A stretch of 64,000 nt of DNA from Rhodanobacter sp. GTDB lineage: Bacteria > Pseudomonadota > Gammaproteobacteria > Xanthomonadales > Rhodanobacteraceae. The position numbers and the translations under genes were made by a program. This document shows positions 9,701 to 20,672 of this stretch, one piece after another (the first letter of the stretch is position 1; each line of letters starts with the position of its first letter). The stretch spans positions 87,821-151,820 of the forward strand of contig SCRM01000017.1 in NCBI GenBank assembly GCA_004298045.1, read 5' to 3'. Below the pieces are notes generated by a model. The model saw only the letters and a list, made by a program, of their open reading frames with translations, made no database searches and was not told where the DNA came from.

Positions 9701-10665
9701 GGCGCGTGTACCCACGCGGCGAGCGCGCCATCGTCCGCCCCGGCCCAGCGCAACACGTAGCCGTCGGCGTTGCGGCGCAGGTCGGCCTCGCCGTGAATCG
9801 CCGGCACCCGCACCGATGCGCCGGCGGGCGTGGTCAACTGCACCGCGGCAAGGTCGATGCGCGCAAAGCTGCGCACCACCTGCCCGGCTTTCCAGTCGAG
9901 CCACAGCGCCAGATCGCCGCGACCGCTGCGTACCGCGTAGCCGCCAAGGTCGACCCCGGCCAGCAGCGCCGGCCAGTCCACGCGTTGCCCGGCCAGCCAC
10001 AGCCGCCCGCTGCTGCCATCCTCCTGGAAACGCCCGGCGCCGCGCAGCACGCCGGTCGCACCGTCGCGCTGCATCAGCAGGCCCACGCGGAGTTCATCGC
10101 CTTGCCGGCTCAGGCGCACCTGGTCGGCCGTCAACCGATAGTGCCGGTCGTGCCGCGCGTCCGTGATGTCCAGCTGCAGGTGATCCAGCCACAACGCCAT
10201 CGAGAGCTGGCCGAAATCCGCCGGCTGCGAACCTTCGCCGGTGCCAAGGCCGTTGACGTGCCAGCGGCCGTCGCGATCGCGTGCCAGGTTCAACTGCAGG
10301 CCGCTCGCGCGCAGGTTCAGCAAATACCGGGTTGGCAGCAGCCAGCCGCCAAAATCCAGCCGCAACTCCGCCTTGGGCACGCGCACCGGCTGGCCACTGC
10401 CACCGGGCGGCACGCCGATCGTCAGGCCGGAAAGCGCAAACACCGGGCCGGCAGGCGTCCAGCGGCCATCCAGCGCGGCAAAGCTCACCGGGCGCGCCAG
10501 CCGCGTCGACAACTCGCGTGCCACCCACTGCGGGTGCTGCGCCACCAGCGGCAGCAAGGCCTGCGCCAACGCCACCAGTACCGCCAGCGCAATCACGCCC
10601 ACGCCGGCGACCCAGCCCAGCGCGCGCGCGCCGTGCTGCAGGGGGCGGTGCCAGGGGATGTTCAT
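6766..10665 (-). CDS. yhdP: YhdP family AsmA-like phospholipid transport protein
   Basis: A 1299-residue envelope protein of the AsmA-like group. YhdP, TamB and YdbH form bridges thought to carry phospholipids from inner to outer membrane. An N-terminal anchor (about residues 15-40) is followed by a long beta-rich periplasmic body; conserved stretches include [15 protein letters not shown] repeats, [21 protein letters not shown] in the middle, and the C-terminal block [25 protein letters not shown] typical of the family. E. coli YhdP is about 1266 residues. It follows rng by 24 nt, as in E. coli (rng-yhdP-tldD). ATG 10665 is chosen; a GTG two codons earlier is possible. Its C-terminal 30 residues are Pro/Ser-rich. 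TamB, a second member of the group, is encoded at 15.5-19.2 kb. Confidence 0.9.
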   Translation of the reverse strand: MNIPWHRPLQHGARALGWVAGVGVIALAVLVALAQALLPLVAQHPQWVARELSTRLARPVSFAALDGRWTPAGPVFALSGLTIGVPPGGSGQPVRVPKAELRLDFGGWLLPTRYLLNLRASGLQLNLARDRDGRWHVNGLGTGEGSQPADFGQLSMALWLDHLQLDITDARHDRHYRLTADQVRLSRQGDELRVGLLMQRDGATGVLRGAGRFQEDGSSGRLWLAGQRVDWPALLAGVDLGGYAVRSGRGDLALWLDWKAGQVVRSFARIDLAAVQLTTPAGASVRVPAIHGEADLRRNADGYVLRWAGADDGALAAWVHAPGTPQLRIEAAARELQLAPLVPWLGALPKLPPTLVAWVGSGHPRGRLDTVNLAWSKGAGLTRLSADFSGLGIDHSAAIPGVSGLRGSLRGDGEALSLSLPAQPATVDARPMFRTPFALANLAGTVAAWQADGDWHIGLAPLDFAGTGYGGQLRGEMRLHAAGGPPFLDLYARVNHADVQAAKLFWPVSVMSPGTVAWLDHALLGGRIDGADVAVRGDLKDWPFHHHEGRFEARAEISDLKLHYAPDWPDATGVHAIANFINSGMLVEADGGQALGVKVDQAVALFPDFADATLDLNVDGHGNAANLLDFVRKSPIANQQAKTLAKLKLGGTGSFGFHLSLPLGMPETAVLTGQAKLDHVDVSEPDWTLKLDQLSGPATFDRTGFHAGPLEGRFHGQPAVLDLAIAGATGDADVPVAVDLRGAFRFSDLTLGYPALDWLNPLGSGRSLYDIGFRLTRPTDGGAPTQTLSLDSTLVGTTLDAPAPLAKAATAELPLHVSLSLPIDGADLKVSLGQVARGFLRLAAPGKPLAGTLAFGAQMPTTLPAQGLRVRGHAATLDVTGWVQQAVAFTAGGTGGGGPALESVDVGTAQAQWFGRPLGPMTLQLTPRNDSLVATVEGAAMAGQFSVPEHELAKRGITARLKRLYWPGNPTADKAAVSQPEPDPADTGVNPAALPPFHLWVGDLTFGDARLGEARLETWPTERGMHIDQLRALSPSVQLTGSGDWNGTATNSHTRMRIGFAADDLGKMLGAFGYNGLVTGGKTSDQLDASWPGAPSSFSLANATGTLSVHVSDGHIPDVGPGMGRLFGLVSLAELPRRLTLDFGDVFGKGLGFDSIDGDFHLADGSATTSNLLIKGPAAQIGITGRTGLRARDYDQQVVVVPHFGNSLPVLGAVVGGPVGAAAGFAVQGLLGKGLNKTISARYHVTGSWDKPVMTLVEKHNLPAARSSQRPPLLPTAPSPPVVTTPLRSDAPAASSSVP

Positions 10666-10689
10666 GCGCACACGGTGTCGCAGGCTGGT

Positions 10690-12165
<1,476 letters not shown>

Positions 12166-12279
12166 TGCATACTCCCTGCAAAGAAACCCGGCCGCACGAC
12201 GCACCAAGCCTCTGACCGGCCTTTATAACGTTTGCGTGCGCCGACTGTCGATGCGCAGCGCACGCCTGCACGGGCGACA

Positions 12280-13011
12280 ATGGCGCTTTCCTTGGCTGGA
12301 AGCACCTGCACCGTGAACCCCGTCGCACAACCCATCCTGCTCGCCTGGAGCGGCGGCAAGGATTGCCTGCTGGCGCTGGCCGCGCTGCGCGCCGACCCAC
12401 AATGGCGGGTCGTAGCCTTGCTGACCACGATCAACCGCAGCCACGCCCGGATTGCCATGCACGGCGTGCGCACGACGGTGCTGCAGGCGCAGGCCGCAGC
12501 GCTCGGCCTGCCGCTGGTGGAAGTGGGCATGGACTGGCCCGGCAGCAACGCCGCCTACGAGGCCGCGCACGCCCGCGCGCTGGCCGAGGCACGGGCGCGC
12601 TGGCCCGGCCTGCGCCACTGCGCATTCGGCGACCTGTTCCTGGAAGACGTGCGGGCCTACCGCGAAACGCAACTGGCACGCGACGGCTGGCAGGCGGTGT
12701 TTCCGCTGTGGGGCAGCGACACCACTGCCACGGCGCAGCGGTTCATCGCCGCCGGCCATCGCGCCAAGCTGTGCTGCGTGGATACGACCCAGCTCGACGC
12801 CCGATTCTGCGGGCGCGACTACGACGCCGCCCTGCTCGCCGAGCTGCCCGCCGACGTCGATCCGTGCGGCGAGCGCGGCGAATTCCACACCCTGAGTTAC
12901 GCCGGCCCGCTGTTTGCCACGCCGCTTGCGCTGACGCGCGGCGAATCCGTGCTGCGCGACGCGCGTTTCCAGTTCACCGATTTCCTGCTTGCCGATGCCG
13001 GGCAAGCCTGA
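12280..13011 (+). CDS. PP-loop ATPase, Dph6-like (diphthine-ammonia ligase family)
   Basis: About 243 residues with a clear PP-loop ATP-binding motif SGGKDC (24-29) near the N terminus. MHGVRTTVLQAQAAALGLPL and the C-terminal DVDPCGERGEFHTLSYAGPLF are hallmarks of the Dph6/MJ0570-type ATPases. In eukaryotes and archaea this family amidates diphthine on EF-2; bacteria lack diphthamide, so the substrate here is unknown. It runs divergently from rng. The stop overlaps the next gene by 17 nt, so the two are cotranscribed. The start is uncertain: ATG 12280 lacks a clear ribosome site, and GTG 12313 with GGAAG upstream is a good alternative. Confidence 0.8.
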   Translation: MALSLAGSTCTVNPVAQPILLAWSGGKDCLLALAALRADPQWRVVALLTTINRSHARIAMHGVRTTVLQAQAAALGLPLVEVGMDWPGSNAAYEAAHARALAEARARWPGLRHCAFGDLFLEDVRAYRETQLARDGWQAVFPLWGSDTTATAQRFIAAGHRAKLCCVDTTQLDARFCGRDYDAALLAELPADVDPCGERGEFHTLSYAGPLFATPLALTRGESVLRDARFQFTDFLLADAGQA

Positions 13012-13513
13012 CGCGCCAGTCTTGCCGGATGTCCTGACGCCGGGGCTGTCCGTGGTGTTCTGCGGTACCGCGGCAAGCGCCCGTTCGGCGGCGGAACACG
13101 CGTATTACGCGCACCCCGGCAACCGGTTCTGGTTTGCGCTGCATGCCGCGGGGTTCACCCCGCGCCAGCTGGCACCCGCCGAGTTTCCGATCCTGCCGCG
13201 CTACGGCCTGGGGCTGACCGACCTCGCCAAGCGCCACAGCGGCAACGACGCGGCACTGCCCGCCGACGCGTTCGACGTGGCCGGTTTGCGTGCGCGCATC
13301 GCACGCTGCGCACCCCGCTGGCTCGCCTTCACCAGCAAGCGCGGCGCACAGGCGGTGCTGGGCCACGCCGTGCCCTACGGGCTGCAGGCCGAATGCATCG
13401 GCACCGTGCGCCTGTGGGTGCTGCCCTCGCCCTCGGGCAACGCACGCGGCCACTGGAGCCTCGCGCCGTGGCAAGCGCTGGCGGGCCTGAGCGCCGCGCA
13501 CACCGACCACTGA
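12995..13513 (+). CDS. mug: mismatch-specific uracil/thymine DNA glycosylase (Mug-like)
   Basis: A 172-residue protein of the uracil-DNA glycosylase superfamily. Recognisable segments are LSVVFCGTAASARSA (motif 1), YYAHPGNRFWFALHAAGFTPRQL and YGLGLTDLAKR, and the C-terminal LPSPSGNARGHWS loop (motif 2). In E. coli Mug motif 1 is GINPG with a water-activating Asn; here it reads GTAAS and lacks that Asn. Related proteins in other proteobacteria, as I remember them, share this variant, so it may be a distinct subgroup. The ATG lies inside the end of the PP-loop gene (17-nt overlap). Confidence 0.8.
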   Translation: MPGKPDAPVLPDVLTPGLSVVFCGTAASARSAAEHAYYAHPGNRFWFALHAAGFTPRQLAPAEFPILPRYGLGLTDLAKRHSGNDAALPADAFDVAGLRARIARCAPRWLAFTSKRGAQAVLGHAVPYGLQAECIGTVRLWVLPSPSGNARGHWSLAPWQALAGLSAAHTDH

Positions 13514-13580
13514 CATTCGCAATACCAGCTGCCACCGTTAAGCTGGTCGCACCACCCTCGCCAAGGCCTTGCCCCACCCC

Positions 13581-15359
13581 ATGCCCGGCCGTGTCCGCCG
13601 CCTGCGCCCGCTTGCCGCGCTGACCTGCTGGTCGATCGCTCCGCTGGCACTGGCGAGCGTGCAACTGCAGGTGCGCGGGGTGGACGAACCGCTGGCACAA
13701 GCCATCACGGCATCGGTGGAGCTTTCCCAGTACACGCAGCGCGAGGCCAGCGCGGCGCAAGTCCAGCGCATGGCCGAACGCGCGCCGGCGCAGGCCGAAA
13801 AAGCGCTGGAACCCTTCGGCTATTACGCCGCACACGCCACCGCGCAGGTCGAACCGGCAGGCAAGGACTGGAAAGTGACGCTGACCGTCGTGCCCGGCGC
13901 GCCGGTGATGGTGACCACGGTCGAAGTGCAACTGGACCCCGCGGCATTGGCGTTGCCGCCGATCCGCCGCGCGCATCGTGCCATCACCCGCCTCGCCGGC
14001 CAGCGCCTGGACGCCGCGCAGTACGACGCCGCGCGCGACGCGATGAGCGCCGCACTCACCGCCAACGGCTATCTCGACGCCAGGCTCGTGACCCGCCGGG
14101 TCGCGGTGTACAGCGCCGCGCATCGCGCCGAGATCCACCTTGCCTGGCAAGTCGGCCCGCGGTTTCGCTACGGCCGGGTCGAGTTCGACCACTCGCCCTT
14201 CCATCCGGGTTTTCTCGATCGCTACGTGCCGTTCAAGCCCGGCGATTACTTCAACCAGGATCAACTGCTGCAATTGCAGCAAGCATTGAATGGCGCCGAT
14301 TACTTTGCGGTTGCCAACGTGGTGCCGAACATCAACCCGCAGGTGCCGGGCACGGTGGATATTGCGGTGGAGCTCAAGCCGGCCCGCCGCACGGTGTACA
14401 CCGGCGGCCCGTTCATCGGCACCGATACCGGCTACGGCTTTCGCGCCCGCATGGAGCGGCGTTACGTGAACCGCCGCGGCGACAAGTGGAAAAACGAGCT
14501 GGTGGCCGCGCAACGGCTGAAAACCCTGTCGACCACCTACACCATCCCGCTGCCCGGCGACCACCAGCGCAGCTGGAACATCGGCGCCAACTACCGCGAC
14601 GCGAACACCGCCACCTCGCAATCGCGCACGTTCGAGCTGGTGGGCAACGAGACCCGGCGCTGGCGTGGCTGGACGCGCACCCTCGGCGTGCACGTGCTTT
14701 CCGGCACGTTCACCGTCGGCAAGCGTGGCAACGAGCCGGACACCACCCCCGGCATCGAGCGCGGCACCAGCACGCTCACGTTTTTCGAAGCCTCGCTCAC
14801 GCGCAAACAGGCCGATGATTTCGCCTTCGTACGCGAGGGCTGGTCGCTTGCCTTGGCAGCGCGCAGCACCGCCGGCAACGCGCTGTCTTCCGCCAGCTTC
14901 AGCGACGTCACCGCCGACGCCAAATGGATCCACGCCTTCGGCGCCAAACGCCGCAACCGGCTCATCGTGCGCAGCAGCGCCGGGCACACCTGGACCGACG
15001 ATTTCGCCGCTCTGCCGCCGCAACTGCGTTTCTTTGCCGGTGGCGACCGTTCGGTACGCGGCTACAGCTACCAGTCGATCGGCCCGCGCAACCACGCCGA
15101 CCGCGTCATGGGCGGGGTGAACCTCTTGGTCGGCAGCGCCGAGGTGGAGCACTACTTCACCCGCAACTGGGGCATCGCCAGCTTCGTCGACATCGGCAAT
15201 GCGTTCGACGCCGTGGATTTCCGACCCAAGATCGGCACCGGCCTCGGCGTGCGCTGGCGCTCGCCGGTGGGCATGATCCGGCTTGATGTCGGCACGCCGG
15301 TGCACGACGCCACCCGGCACGGCATGGTGTTGCATCTGGTGATCGGGCCGGATTTGTGA
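13581..15359 (+). CDS. tamA: translocation and assembly module outer-membrane subunit TamA
   Basis: A 592-residue Omp85-family outer-membrane protein. A signal peptide (about 1-27, ending LALAS) is followed by three POTRA-like regions (roughly 28-270) and a C-terminal barrel. Barrel signatures are LRFFAGGDRSVRGYSYQSIGP and the closing GTGLGVRWRSPVGMIRLDVG; the chain ends HLVIGPDL. TamA works with TamB to insert outer-membrane proteins and move phospholipids. ATG 13581 is preferred to an upstream TTG. tamB follows after 109 bp, which contain a GGGATTC repeat. Confidence 0.92.
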   Translation: MPGRVRRLRPLAALTCWSIAPLALASVQLQVRGVDEPLAQAITASVELSQYTQREASAAQVQRMAERAPAQAEKALEPFGYYAAHATAQVEPAGKDWKVTLTVVPGAPVMVTTVEVQLDPAALALPPIRRAHRAITRLAGQRLDAAQYDAARDAMSAALTANGYLDARLVTRRVAVYSAAHRAEIHLAWQVGPRFRYGRVEFDHSPFHPGFLDRYVPFKPGDYFNQDQLLQLQQALNGADYFAVANVVPNINPQVPGTVDIAVELKPARRTVYTGGPFIGTDTGYGFRARMERRYVNRRGDKWKNELVAAQRLKTLSTTYTIPLPGDHQRSWNIGANYRDANTATSQSRTFELVGNETRRWRGWTRTLGVHVLSGTFTVGKRGNEPDTTPGIERGTSTLTFFEASLTRKQADDFAFVREGWSLALAARSTAGNALSSASFSDVTADAKWIHAFGAKRRNRLIVRSSAGHTWTDDFAALPPQLRFFAGGDRSVRGYSYQSIGPRNHADRVMGGVNLLVGSAEVEHYFTRNWGIASFVDIGNAFDAVDFRPKIGTGLGVRWRSPVGMIRLDVGTPVHDATRHGMVLHLVIGPDL

Positions 15360-15360
15360 A

Positions 15361-15405
15361 GAGCCGGGATTCGGGATGGGAGACTCGGGATTCGGAAAGG
15401 CTCGC
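15361..15405 (+). repeat. GGGATTC heptad repeat between tamA and tamB
   Basis: Starts two bases after the tamA stop. It contains GAGCCGGGATTCGGGATGGG and then CGGGATTCGGAAAGGCTCGC. The same unit bounds the elements at 22.3, 31.3 and 54.3 kb. Only one end is seen here, so this is a solo or half copy. Confidence 0.75.
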
Positions 15406-15468
15406 GAGGGTGTGGGGTGAGGCGAAAGGCGGCTGGACTGTTGGTCGGGTTTGGAGGAGTGCGGTGGC

Positions 15469-18400
15469 GTGAGCGCGGTGGGGCTCCAGCGGTGGCGGCG
15501 GGGACGGCGCGTCGGGGTCGGCGCGGCGGCAGTGCTGGTTGCGTCGATGCTGGCTCTGGCGTGGCTCGGGTGGAGCAACGCGGGACTGCGGTTTGTGCTG
15601 ATACGGGTACAGCAGGCAACTGGCGGAGCGTTGCACTGGCAGCAGGCGCACGGGGCGTTGTTCGAGTCCATGCGGCTGGACGGGGTGCGCTACGACGACC
15701 GCCACGGCACGCGGGTCGCGGTGCGCCGCGTGCGGCTCGACCTGCGCTTCTGGCCACTGCTGGCCAAGCGCGTGCACGTCACGCGGCTGGATGCCGATGG
15801 TGTGGAGGTGCAGGTGCCCCAAAGCAGCGGCAAGACGAGCACGCCAGGCACGTTCTCGCTGCGACCGCCGGTCGACATCGTGCTCGATCGGGTGCACATC
15901 GGCAGCGCGCACGTCGCCGTCGGTGGCGCGCCCACCTTCGCCTCCAGCCAGCTCGATCTGGCCGGACGCTGGACGCGCGACGGCATCGCGATCGACACCC
16001 TGCGCCTGCGCGCGGCGGACGGCACGGTCGATCTCGACGGCCGGGTGGCCTTGGCACGCCGCGAATCGGGTCAGGGCAAGGCCCGCTTCGCGTGGCAATT
16101 CGGTGCCAAGACCTGGGCCGGCACGCTGACCGCAACCGCCGATGGCCACCAGGCGCGACTCGACCTCGCCTTGCAGCAGCCGATGGCGGCGACCCTGCAC
16201 CTGACCTTGGCGCAGGATCCCCCGCATGCGTGGTCGGCACGCCTCGACGCGCCACACTTCGATCCGGCCGTGCTGCTCGGCGACACTGCGTTGCGCGATG
16301 TCTCGCTGGCGCTGCAGGCGCAGGGCAAAGGCGCCACCGGCGAGCTGCGCGGCACACTTGCCGCCAACGGCTACCAGCTGGAACTCACGCCGCTGCGCGC
16401 GCACTACGCCGCCAGCCGCCACACGCTGAAACTCGAACAACTCGCGCTGCGTTCGCCGCAGGTCAAGGGCCAGCTCGACGCCAGTGGCACGTTCGACCTG
16501 GGCACCCAACCCATTGCCGGCAACCTCGACGTACGCTGGGCCAACGTGTTGCTGCCGGCGCAACTCGTCGGCCAAGTGCTGGCCAGCGCCGGCACACTCA
16601 AGCTCGACGGCACGCCCGAGCGCTATCGGGCCGATGCCCGGCTGACGCTCGGCCCACCGCGGCAACCGGTGCAGTTGACGTTGCAGCTCGATGGCACGCC
16701 GCACGGCATCGCGTTGCGCACGCTCACCGCGCAGCAAGCGAAAAGCCGGCTGGCGCTGCACGGGCAACTGGATTGGGCGCCGGCACTGGCTTGGCAACTC
16801 AATGCCAGCGCCAGTGCTTTCAACCCCGGCGCGGTCTTCGCCCATTGGCCCGGCGCGCTCGATGTGGATCTCGCCAGTCGCGGCACGTTCGCCGCCAACG
16901 CCGTGCAGGGCAGCCTCGACATCGCCCGCCTTGGCGGGCGACTGCGCGGCCGGCCGCTCGCCGGCAGCGCCCACCTCGAGCTCGGCTCCACCGAAGTGCT
17001 GAGCGGCAACCTGCGCCTCGCGTCCGGCGCCAGCCGGGTACAGCTCGACGCCAAGCCGGGGCGCACCAACGACGCGGACTTGAAGCTGGCCGTGGCCTCG
17101 CTTGGTGACTGGCTGCCGCAGGCAAGCGGACGTCTGGATGGCCAATTCAACCTGCGTGGCCGCTGGCCAGGGCTGGCGGTCAACGGGCGACTCACCGGCA
17201 GCGCGCTGCACTGGCAAGCGCAGAAACTCGACCAGTTGCAGCTCATCGTCGGCGTGCCCGACACCCGCCGCCTTGCGGGCAAGATCGAGCTGCAAACCCG
17301 CGGCGCACAGCTCGCCGGGCTGGATTTCTCGCAACTGCACCTGCGCGCCGAAGGCAGTGAGCGCGATCACCAGCTGGAACTCGATGCCCGCGGCACGCCC
17401 CTGTCGGCGCGCCTGGCGCTGCACGGCGCGCAGCAAGGCAACACCTGGGCCGGCGCCCTGAACACGCTCAACCTCGAACCGACCGGCATGCCGCCGTGGC
17501 ACCTGCGCAGCACCACTCGCCTTGCGTGGCGCAACGGCGCCTTCGACCTCGGCAAGCTGTGTCTGACCGCCGGTGAGCCCTTACTGTGCGTGACCGGCCG
17601 CGGCGAGCGCAACGGCCGACTGCGCGCCAGCTACCAATTGCATGCCTTGCCGTTGGCGGCGCTGCTGGATGCCGCTGGCGTGACACACGCATCGCTGCGC
17701 GTCGACGGCGCGCTCGACGGCGATGGCCAGTGGCAACGCGCCGGCAACGGCCAGTGGAGCGGGCGCGGCAATCTCTCCTCGCCGCGCGGCAGCGTGAGCT
17801 GGATCGAGCGTGAGGGTGTGCCGGCGCTGGCGTGGAGCAACCTTGCCGCAGGCTTCGACCTCGACGCGGCGCGCCAGCGGATCGAACTGCATGCGCAACT
17901 CGATCATGGCGGCCGGCTTGCCGGCAGCGCCGAATTGCGTGGCCGACAGCAGGCACTGAGCGGCAACGTGACGATGCAGCTCAACGATCTCGGCTGGCTC
18001 ACGCTGGCCGGCGACACGCTGGCCAATGTGCACGGCACGGCCAGCGCGCAATTCACCCTCGGCGGCACGCTGGCGACACCCAGTGTTGCCGGCCAGGCCG
18101 GCATCCAGGACTTCGCCGCCGAAGTGCCCGGCGTCGGCCTCAAACTCACCGGCGGCAAGCTGGTGGCCAACACCCTCCCCGGCCACACGCTGGCGGTGGA
18201 CGGGCAGGTGCAATCGGGCAGCGGCATGCTCGGCGTGCGCGGCCAGATCGGCCTCGGCGACGGCCTGCCGATGCAGCTGGCGATCAGCGGCAAGCAGTTC
18301 ACCGCAGCCAGCGTCCCCGCCGCGCAAATCGTGGTATCGCCGGATCTGGCGTTGCGCCACGACGCCGACGGGTTTGCGCTGGACGGCAACGTGCTGATGG

Positions 18401-19236
18401 ACCGTGCCGAGGTGAACCTCGACAAATTGCCCGGCGCCGGTGCGCCGCAGGCTTCCGCCGATGTGGTCGTGATGGATCGTCCGCAAGCCGAACGCGACGC
18501 CGCGCTGCCGGTACGCGCCACGGTCAAGGTGGACCTTGGCGCGCACACGCATCTGGTCGGCTACGGGTTGGACGGCCGCCTGCACGGCGTACTCACCGTC
18601 AACCAATCGCCTGGACAGGCTGCCACCGGCCAGGGCCAGATCACCGTCGACGGCAGCTACGAGGCCTACGGCCAAAAGCTCCAGATCGAGCGCGGCAAGC
18701 TGCTGTTTGCCGGCACCCCGCTGGACAACCCCGGCCTGGCCATTCGTGCGGTGCGCAAACTGAACCCCAACGCGACGATCGATGAAGGCCAGGAGGTGGG
18801 GCTGGAAATCAGCGGCACTGCCAAGCGCCCGGTGCTGACCATATTTTCGCAACCGGCGATGGAGCAATCCGACGCGCTGGCGTATCTCGTCACCGGCAAG
18901 CCGCTCGCGCAGGTAACCAGCGGCGAGAGCAACCTGCTCGGCAGCGCTGCGCAGACACTGGGTACGGCGGCCGGCAACCTGCTGGCCAAAAGCATCGGCG
19001 CGCAGCTCGGCCTGGACGACGTCGGCGTCGGCAGCAGCGATGCACTGGGCGGCGGGTCGGCGTTCACCGTGGGCAAGTACCTGTCGCCGCGCCTGTACCT
19101 GAGCTACGGCGTGGGCCTGTTCGAACCTGGCGAGGTGGTGAGCCTGCGCTACCGGCTCAGCCGCCGCTGGCATTTCGAGGCGCAAAGCGCGACCAACTTC
19201 AACCGCGCCAGCCTCAACTACCGGTTGGAGAAGTGA
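15469..19236 (+). CDS. tamB: translocation and assembly module inner-membrane subunit TamB
   Basis: A 1255-residue AsmA-like protein anchored in the inner membrane (hydrophobic stretch about 17-37) with a long beta-helical periplasmic body and the C-terminal DUF490 domain. Conserved family features close to the end include GKLLFAGTPLDNPGLAIRA, SDALAYLVTGKPL and VGKYLSPRLYLSYGVGLFEPG, with LNYRLEK at the terminus. It pairs with TamA. The GTG start at 15469 has GGAGGAG 9 nt upstream; the frame opens at 15451 with a TTG that lacks a site. The 3' end overlaps the convergent RNB gene by 23 bp. Confidence 0.92.
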   Translation: MSAVGLQRWRRGRRVGVGAAAVLVASMLALAWLGWSNAGLRFVLIRVQQATGGALHWQQAHGALFESMRLDGVRYDDRHGTRVAVRRVRLDLRFWPLLAKRVHVTRLDADGVEVQVPQSSGKTSTPGTFSLRPPVDIVLDRVHIGSAHVAVGGAPTFASSQLDLAGRWTRDGIAIDTLRLRAADGTVDLDGRVALARRESGQGKARFAWQFGAKTWAGTLTATADGHQARLDLALQQPMAATLHLTLAQDPPHAWSARLDAPHFDPAVLLGDTALRDVSLALQAQGKGATGELRGTLAANGYQLELTPLRAHYAASRHTLKLEQLALRSPQVKGQLDASGTFDLGTQPIAGNLDVRWANVLLPAQLVGQVLASAGTLKLDGTPERYRADARLTLGPPRQPVQLTLQLDGTPHGIALRTLTAQQAKSRLALHGQLDWAPALAWQLNASASAFNPGAVFAHWPGALDVDLASRGTFAANAVQGSLDIARLGGRLRGRPLAGSAHLELGSTEVLSGNLRLASGASRVQLDAKPGRTNDADLKLAVASLGDWLPQASGRLDGQFNLRGRWPGLAVNGRLTGSALHWQAQKLDQLQLIVGVPDTRRLAGKIELQTRGAQLAGLDFSQLHLRAEGSERDHQLELDARGTPLSARLALHGAQQGNTWAGALNTLNLEPTGMPPWHLRSTTRLAWRNGAFDLGKLCLTAGEPLLCVTGRGERNGRLRASYQLHALPLAALLDAAGVTHASLRVDGALDGDGQWQRAGNGQWSGRGNLSSPRGSVSWIEREGVPALAWSNLAAGFDLDAARQRIELHAQLDHGGRLAGSAELRGRQQALSGNVTMQLNDLGWLTLAGDTLANVHGTASAQFTLGGTLATPSVAGQAGIQDFAAEVPGVGLKLTGGKLVANTLPGHTLAVDGQVQSGSGMLGVRGQIGLGDGLPMQLAISGKQFTAASVPAAQIVVSPDLALRHDADGFALDGNVLMDRAEVNLDKLPGAGAPQASADVVVMDRPQAERDAALPVRATVKVDLGAHTHLVGYGLDGRLHGVLTVNQSPGQAATGQGQITVDGSYEAYGQKLQIERGKLLFAGTPLDNPGLAIRAVRKLNPNATIDEGQEVGLEISGTAKRPVLTIFSQPAMEQSDALAYLVTGKPLAQVTSGESNLLGSAAQTLGTAAGNLLAKSIGAQLGLDDVGVGSSDALGGGSAFTVGKYLSPRLYLSYGVGLFEPGEVVSLRYRLSRRWHFEAQSATNFNRASLNYRLEK

Positions 19237-20557
19237 CTTCCGGCGACGTGCCGGCCGGCGAGCCCTCCTCCGCCGGCCAGGCGAACCGTACGCTGCGCTG
19301 CAGCGGATCGGCTTCGACCAGGCGTACGCGCACTTCCTGTCCGAGCGGCAAGGGTTGCGCTGCGGTGACGCGCGCCTCGATCGCGGGCGCGTGCAGCATG
19401 ACCACGCCACTGTGTGCCGCCGGCGCAGCGCGGTGATGCGCCGCGTCTCCCAACTCGACGATGGCCCCGGCAAACGCCGCACCGGCCTGCGGTGCCAGCA
19501 GTACCGCTTCGATCAGGTCGATCACCGCGCGCTCGTACTGGTGCGCGCGGCGGTCGGCGCCGCCCATCAGGGCCGGCAGTTCCGCCAGCCCGGCGCGCGC
19601 CCACGTCGGCACCGTGCTGCCGGCACACAGCGCCACGCACACCTCGCCCACATAGCGATCCACCAGCCGCCGCAGCGGCGCGGTGGCATGCGCGTACGGT
19701 GCCGCCAGCGCAGCCTGCTCGGGCTGCTCCGGCGGGGTGCCGTCAAAGGCCACGTAACCAGCCCCGCGCAGCACCGTGGTGCACGCGGTGAGCATGAGCT
19801 GCGCCGCGGCCATGCCGGTCAAGAGCGAAATCTGCGCATTCCAGTCCTCCACCGGATGGTTCACCCGGTAGCGCAACTGGCAGTGGCCGTCGACCAGCGC
19901 GATTTCCTGTTCCGGCAGCGCCAGGCTGATGCCGCCGCGCGCCGCTTCGCGCTGTGCGCGACGTTCGCCCACCTCGCGCAGCAGGCGCCACACCGGGTCG
20001 GCGGTGCCGGCATCCAGGGTCTGCTGCACGCCGGCGTAATCGAGCCGGGCCCGGCTGCGCACCTGCGCGCGGCGCACATCGACCGCCGCCATTTCGCCTG
20101 CACCATCGAGGTCGATGGTCCACAGCAGCGCCGGGCGCACCTGCCCCGGCAACAACGAAGCGGCGCCTTCGGACAGGCTGGCCGGATGCAGCGGAATCCG
20201 CGACTCCGCGCCATACAGGGTTTCGCCGCGGCGGTGCGCCGCAAGGTCGATGGCATCGCCGGCGGTCACGAACGCAGCCACGTCGGCGATCGCGTAGTAC
20301 ACGCGATGGCCGTCGCCACGCCGCTCGATATGCAGCGCCTGGTCGAGATCCAGCGAGCCCGGCGGATCGATGGTGACCAGCGGCACGTCGGTGCGATCCA
20401 GCGCCGGCAGCCGCGGCGCCCGTGCGGCCTGCGCAGCCGCGGCTTCCACCTCGGGCGCAAACGCAGGCGGCAACTTGAGCTCGCGCGCGATTTGCGCAAG
20501 CCCTTCGGCCAGCGGCGCGTCGGCACCGGAAGCAAGACGAATGCGGGTGGCCGGCAT
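19214..20557 (-). CDS. short RNB-domain (RNase II family) ribonuclease
   Basis: A 447-residue protein that is mostly one RNB catalytic domain. The metal site reads TIDPPGSLDLDQAL (residues 62-75) with D64, D70 and D72; the fourth Asp of RNase II (D210 in E. coli) is Gln (Q73). I know this IDPPGS-DLDQAL form from RNB proteins of actinobacteria and Xanthomonadales, so it is a subfamily trait. LSEGAASLLP and YAHATAPLRRLVDRYV (substrate channel) are also present. There are no cold-shock domains before RNB and no clear S1 domain, so it is shorter than RNase II (644) or RNase R. The role is probably RNA turnover, unproven. The stop lies within tamB. Confidence 0.88.
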   Translation of the reverse strand: MPATRIRLASGADAPLAEGLAQIARELKLPPAFAPEVEAAAAQAARAPRLPALDRTDVPLVTIDPPGSLDLDQALHIERRGDGHRVYYAIADVAAFVTAGDAIDLAAHRRGETLYGAESRIPLHPASLSEGAASLLPGQVRPALLWTIDLDGAGEMAAVDVRRAQVRSRARLDYAGVQQTLDAGTADPVWRLLREVGERRAQREAARGGISLALPEQEIALVDGHCQLRYRVNHPVEDWNAQISLLTGMAAAQLMLTACTTVLRGAGYVAFDGTPPEQPEQAALAAPYAHATAPLRRLVDRYVGEVCVALCAGSTVPTWARAGLAELPALMGGADRRAHQYERAVIDLIEAVLLAPQAGAAFAGAIVELGDAAHHRAAPAAHSGVVMLHAPAIEARVTAAQPLPLGQEVRVRLVEADPLQRSVRFAWPAEEGSPAGTSPEVTSPTGS

Positions 20558-20617
20558 CGGCGATCCTGCGCAGGGGCGAAGGTCGCACTATACGGCGCAC
20601 CAAGGTTTGCGCCATGC

Positions 20618-20647
20618 GAAAGGGCGACGCTTGCGCGTCGCCCTTTC
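20618..20647 (-). terminator. hairpin downstream of sapC
   Basis: Arms GAAAGGGCGACGC and GCGTCGCCCTTTC pair over 13 bp with a 4-nt loop, 25 bp past the sapC stop. The only T-run is inside the right arm, so it is a partial match to an intrinsic terminator. Confidence 0.55.
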
Positions 20648-20672
20648 AATGGTACCGCCACGGCTGGCCGCT

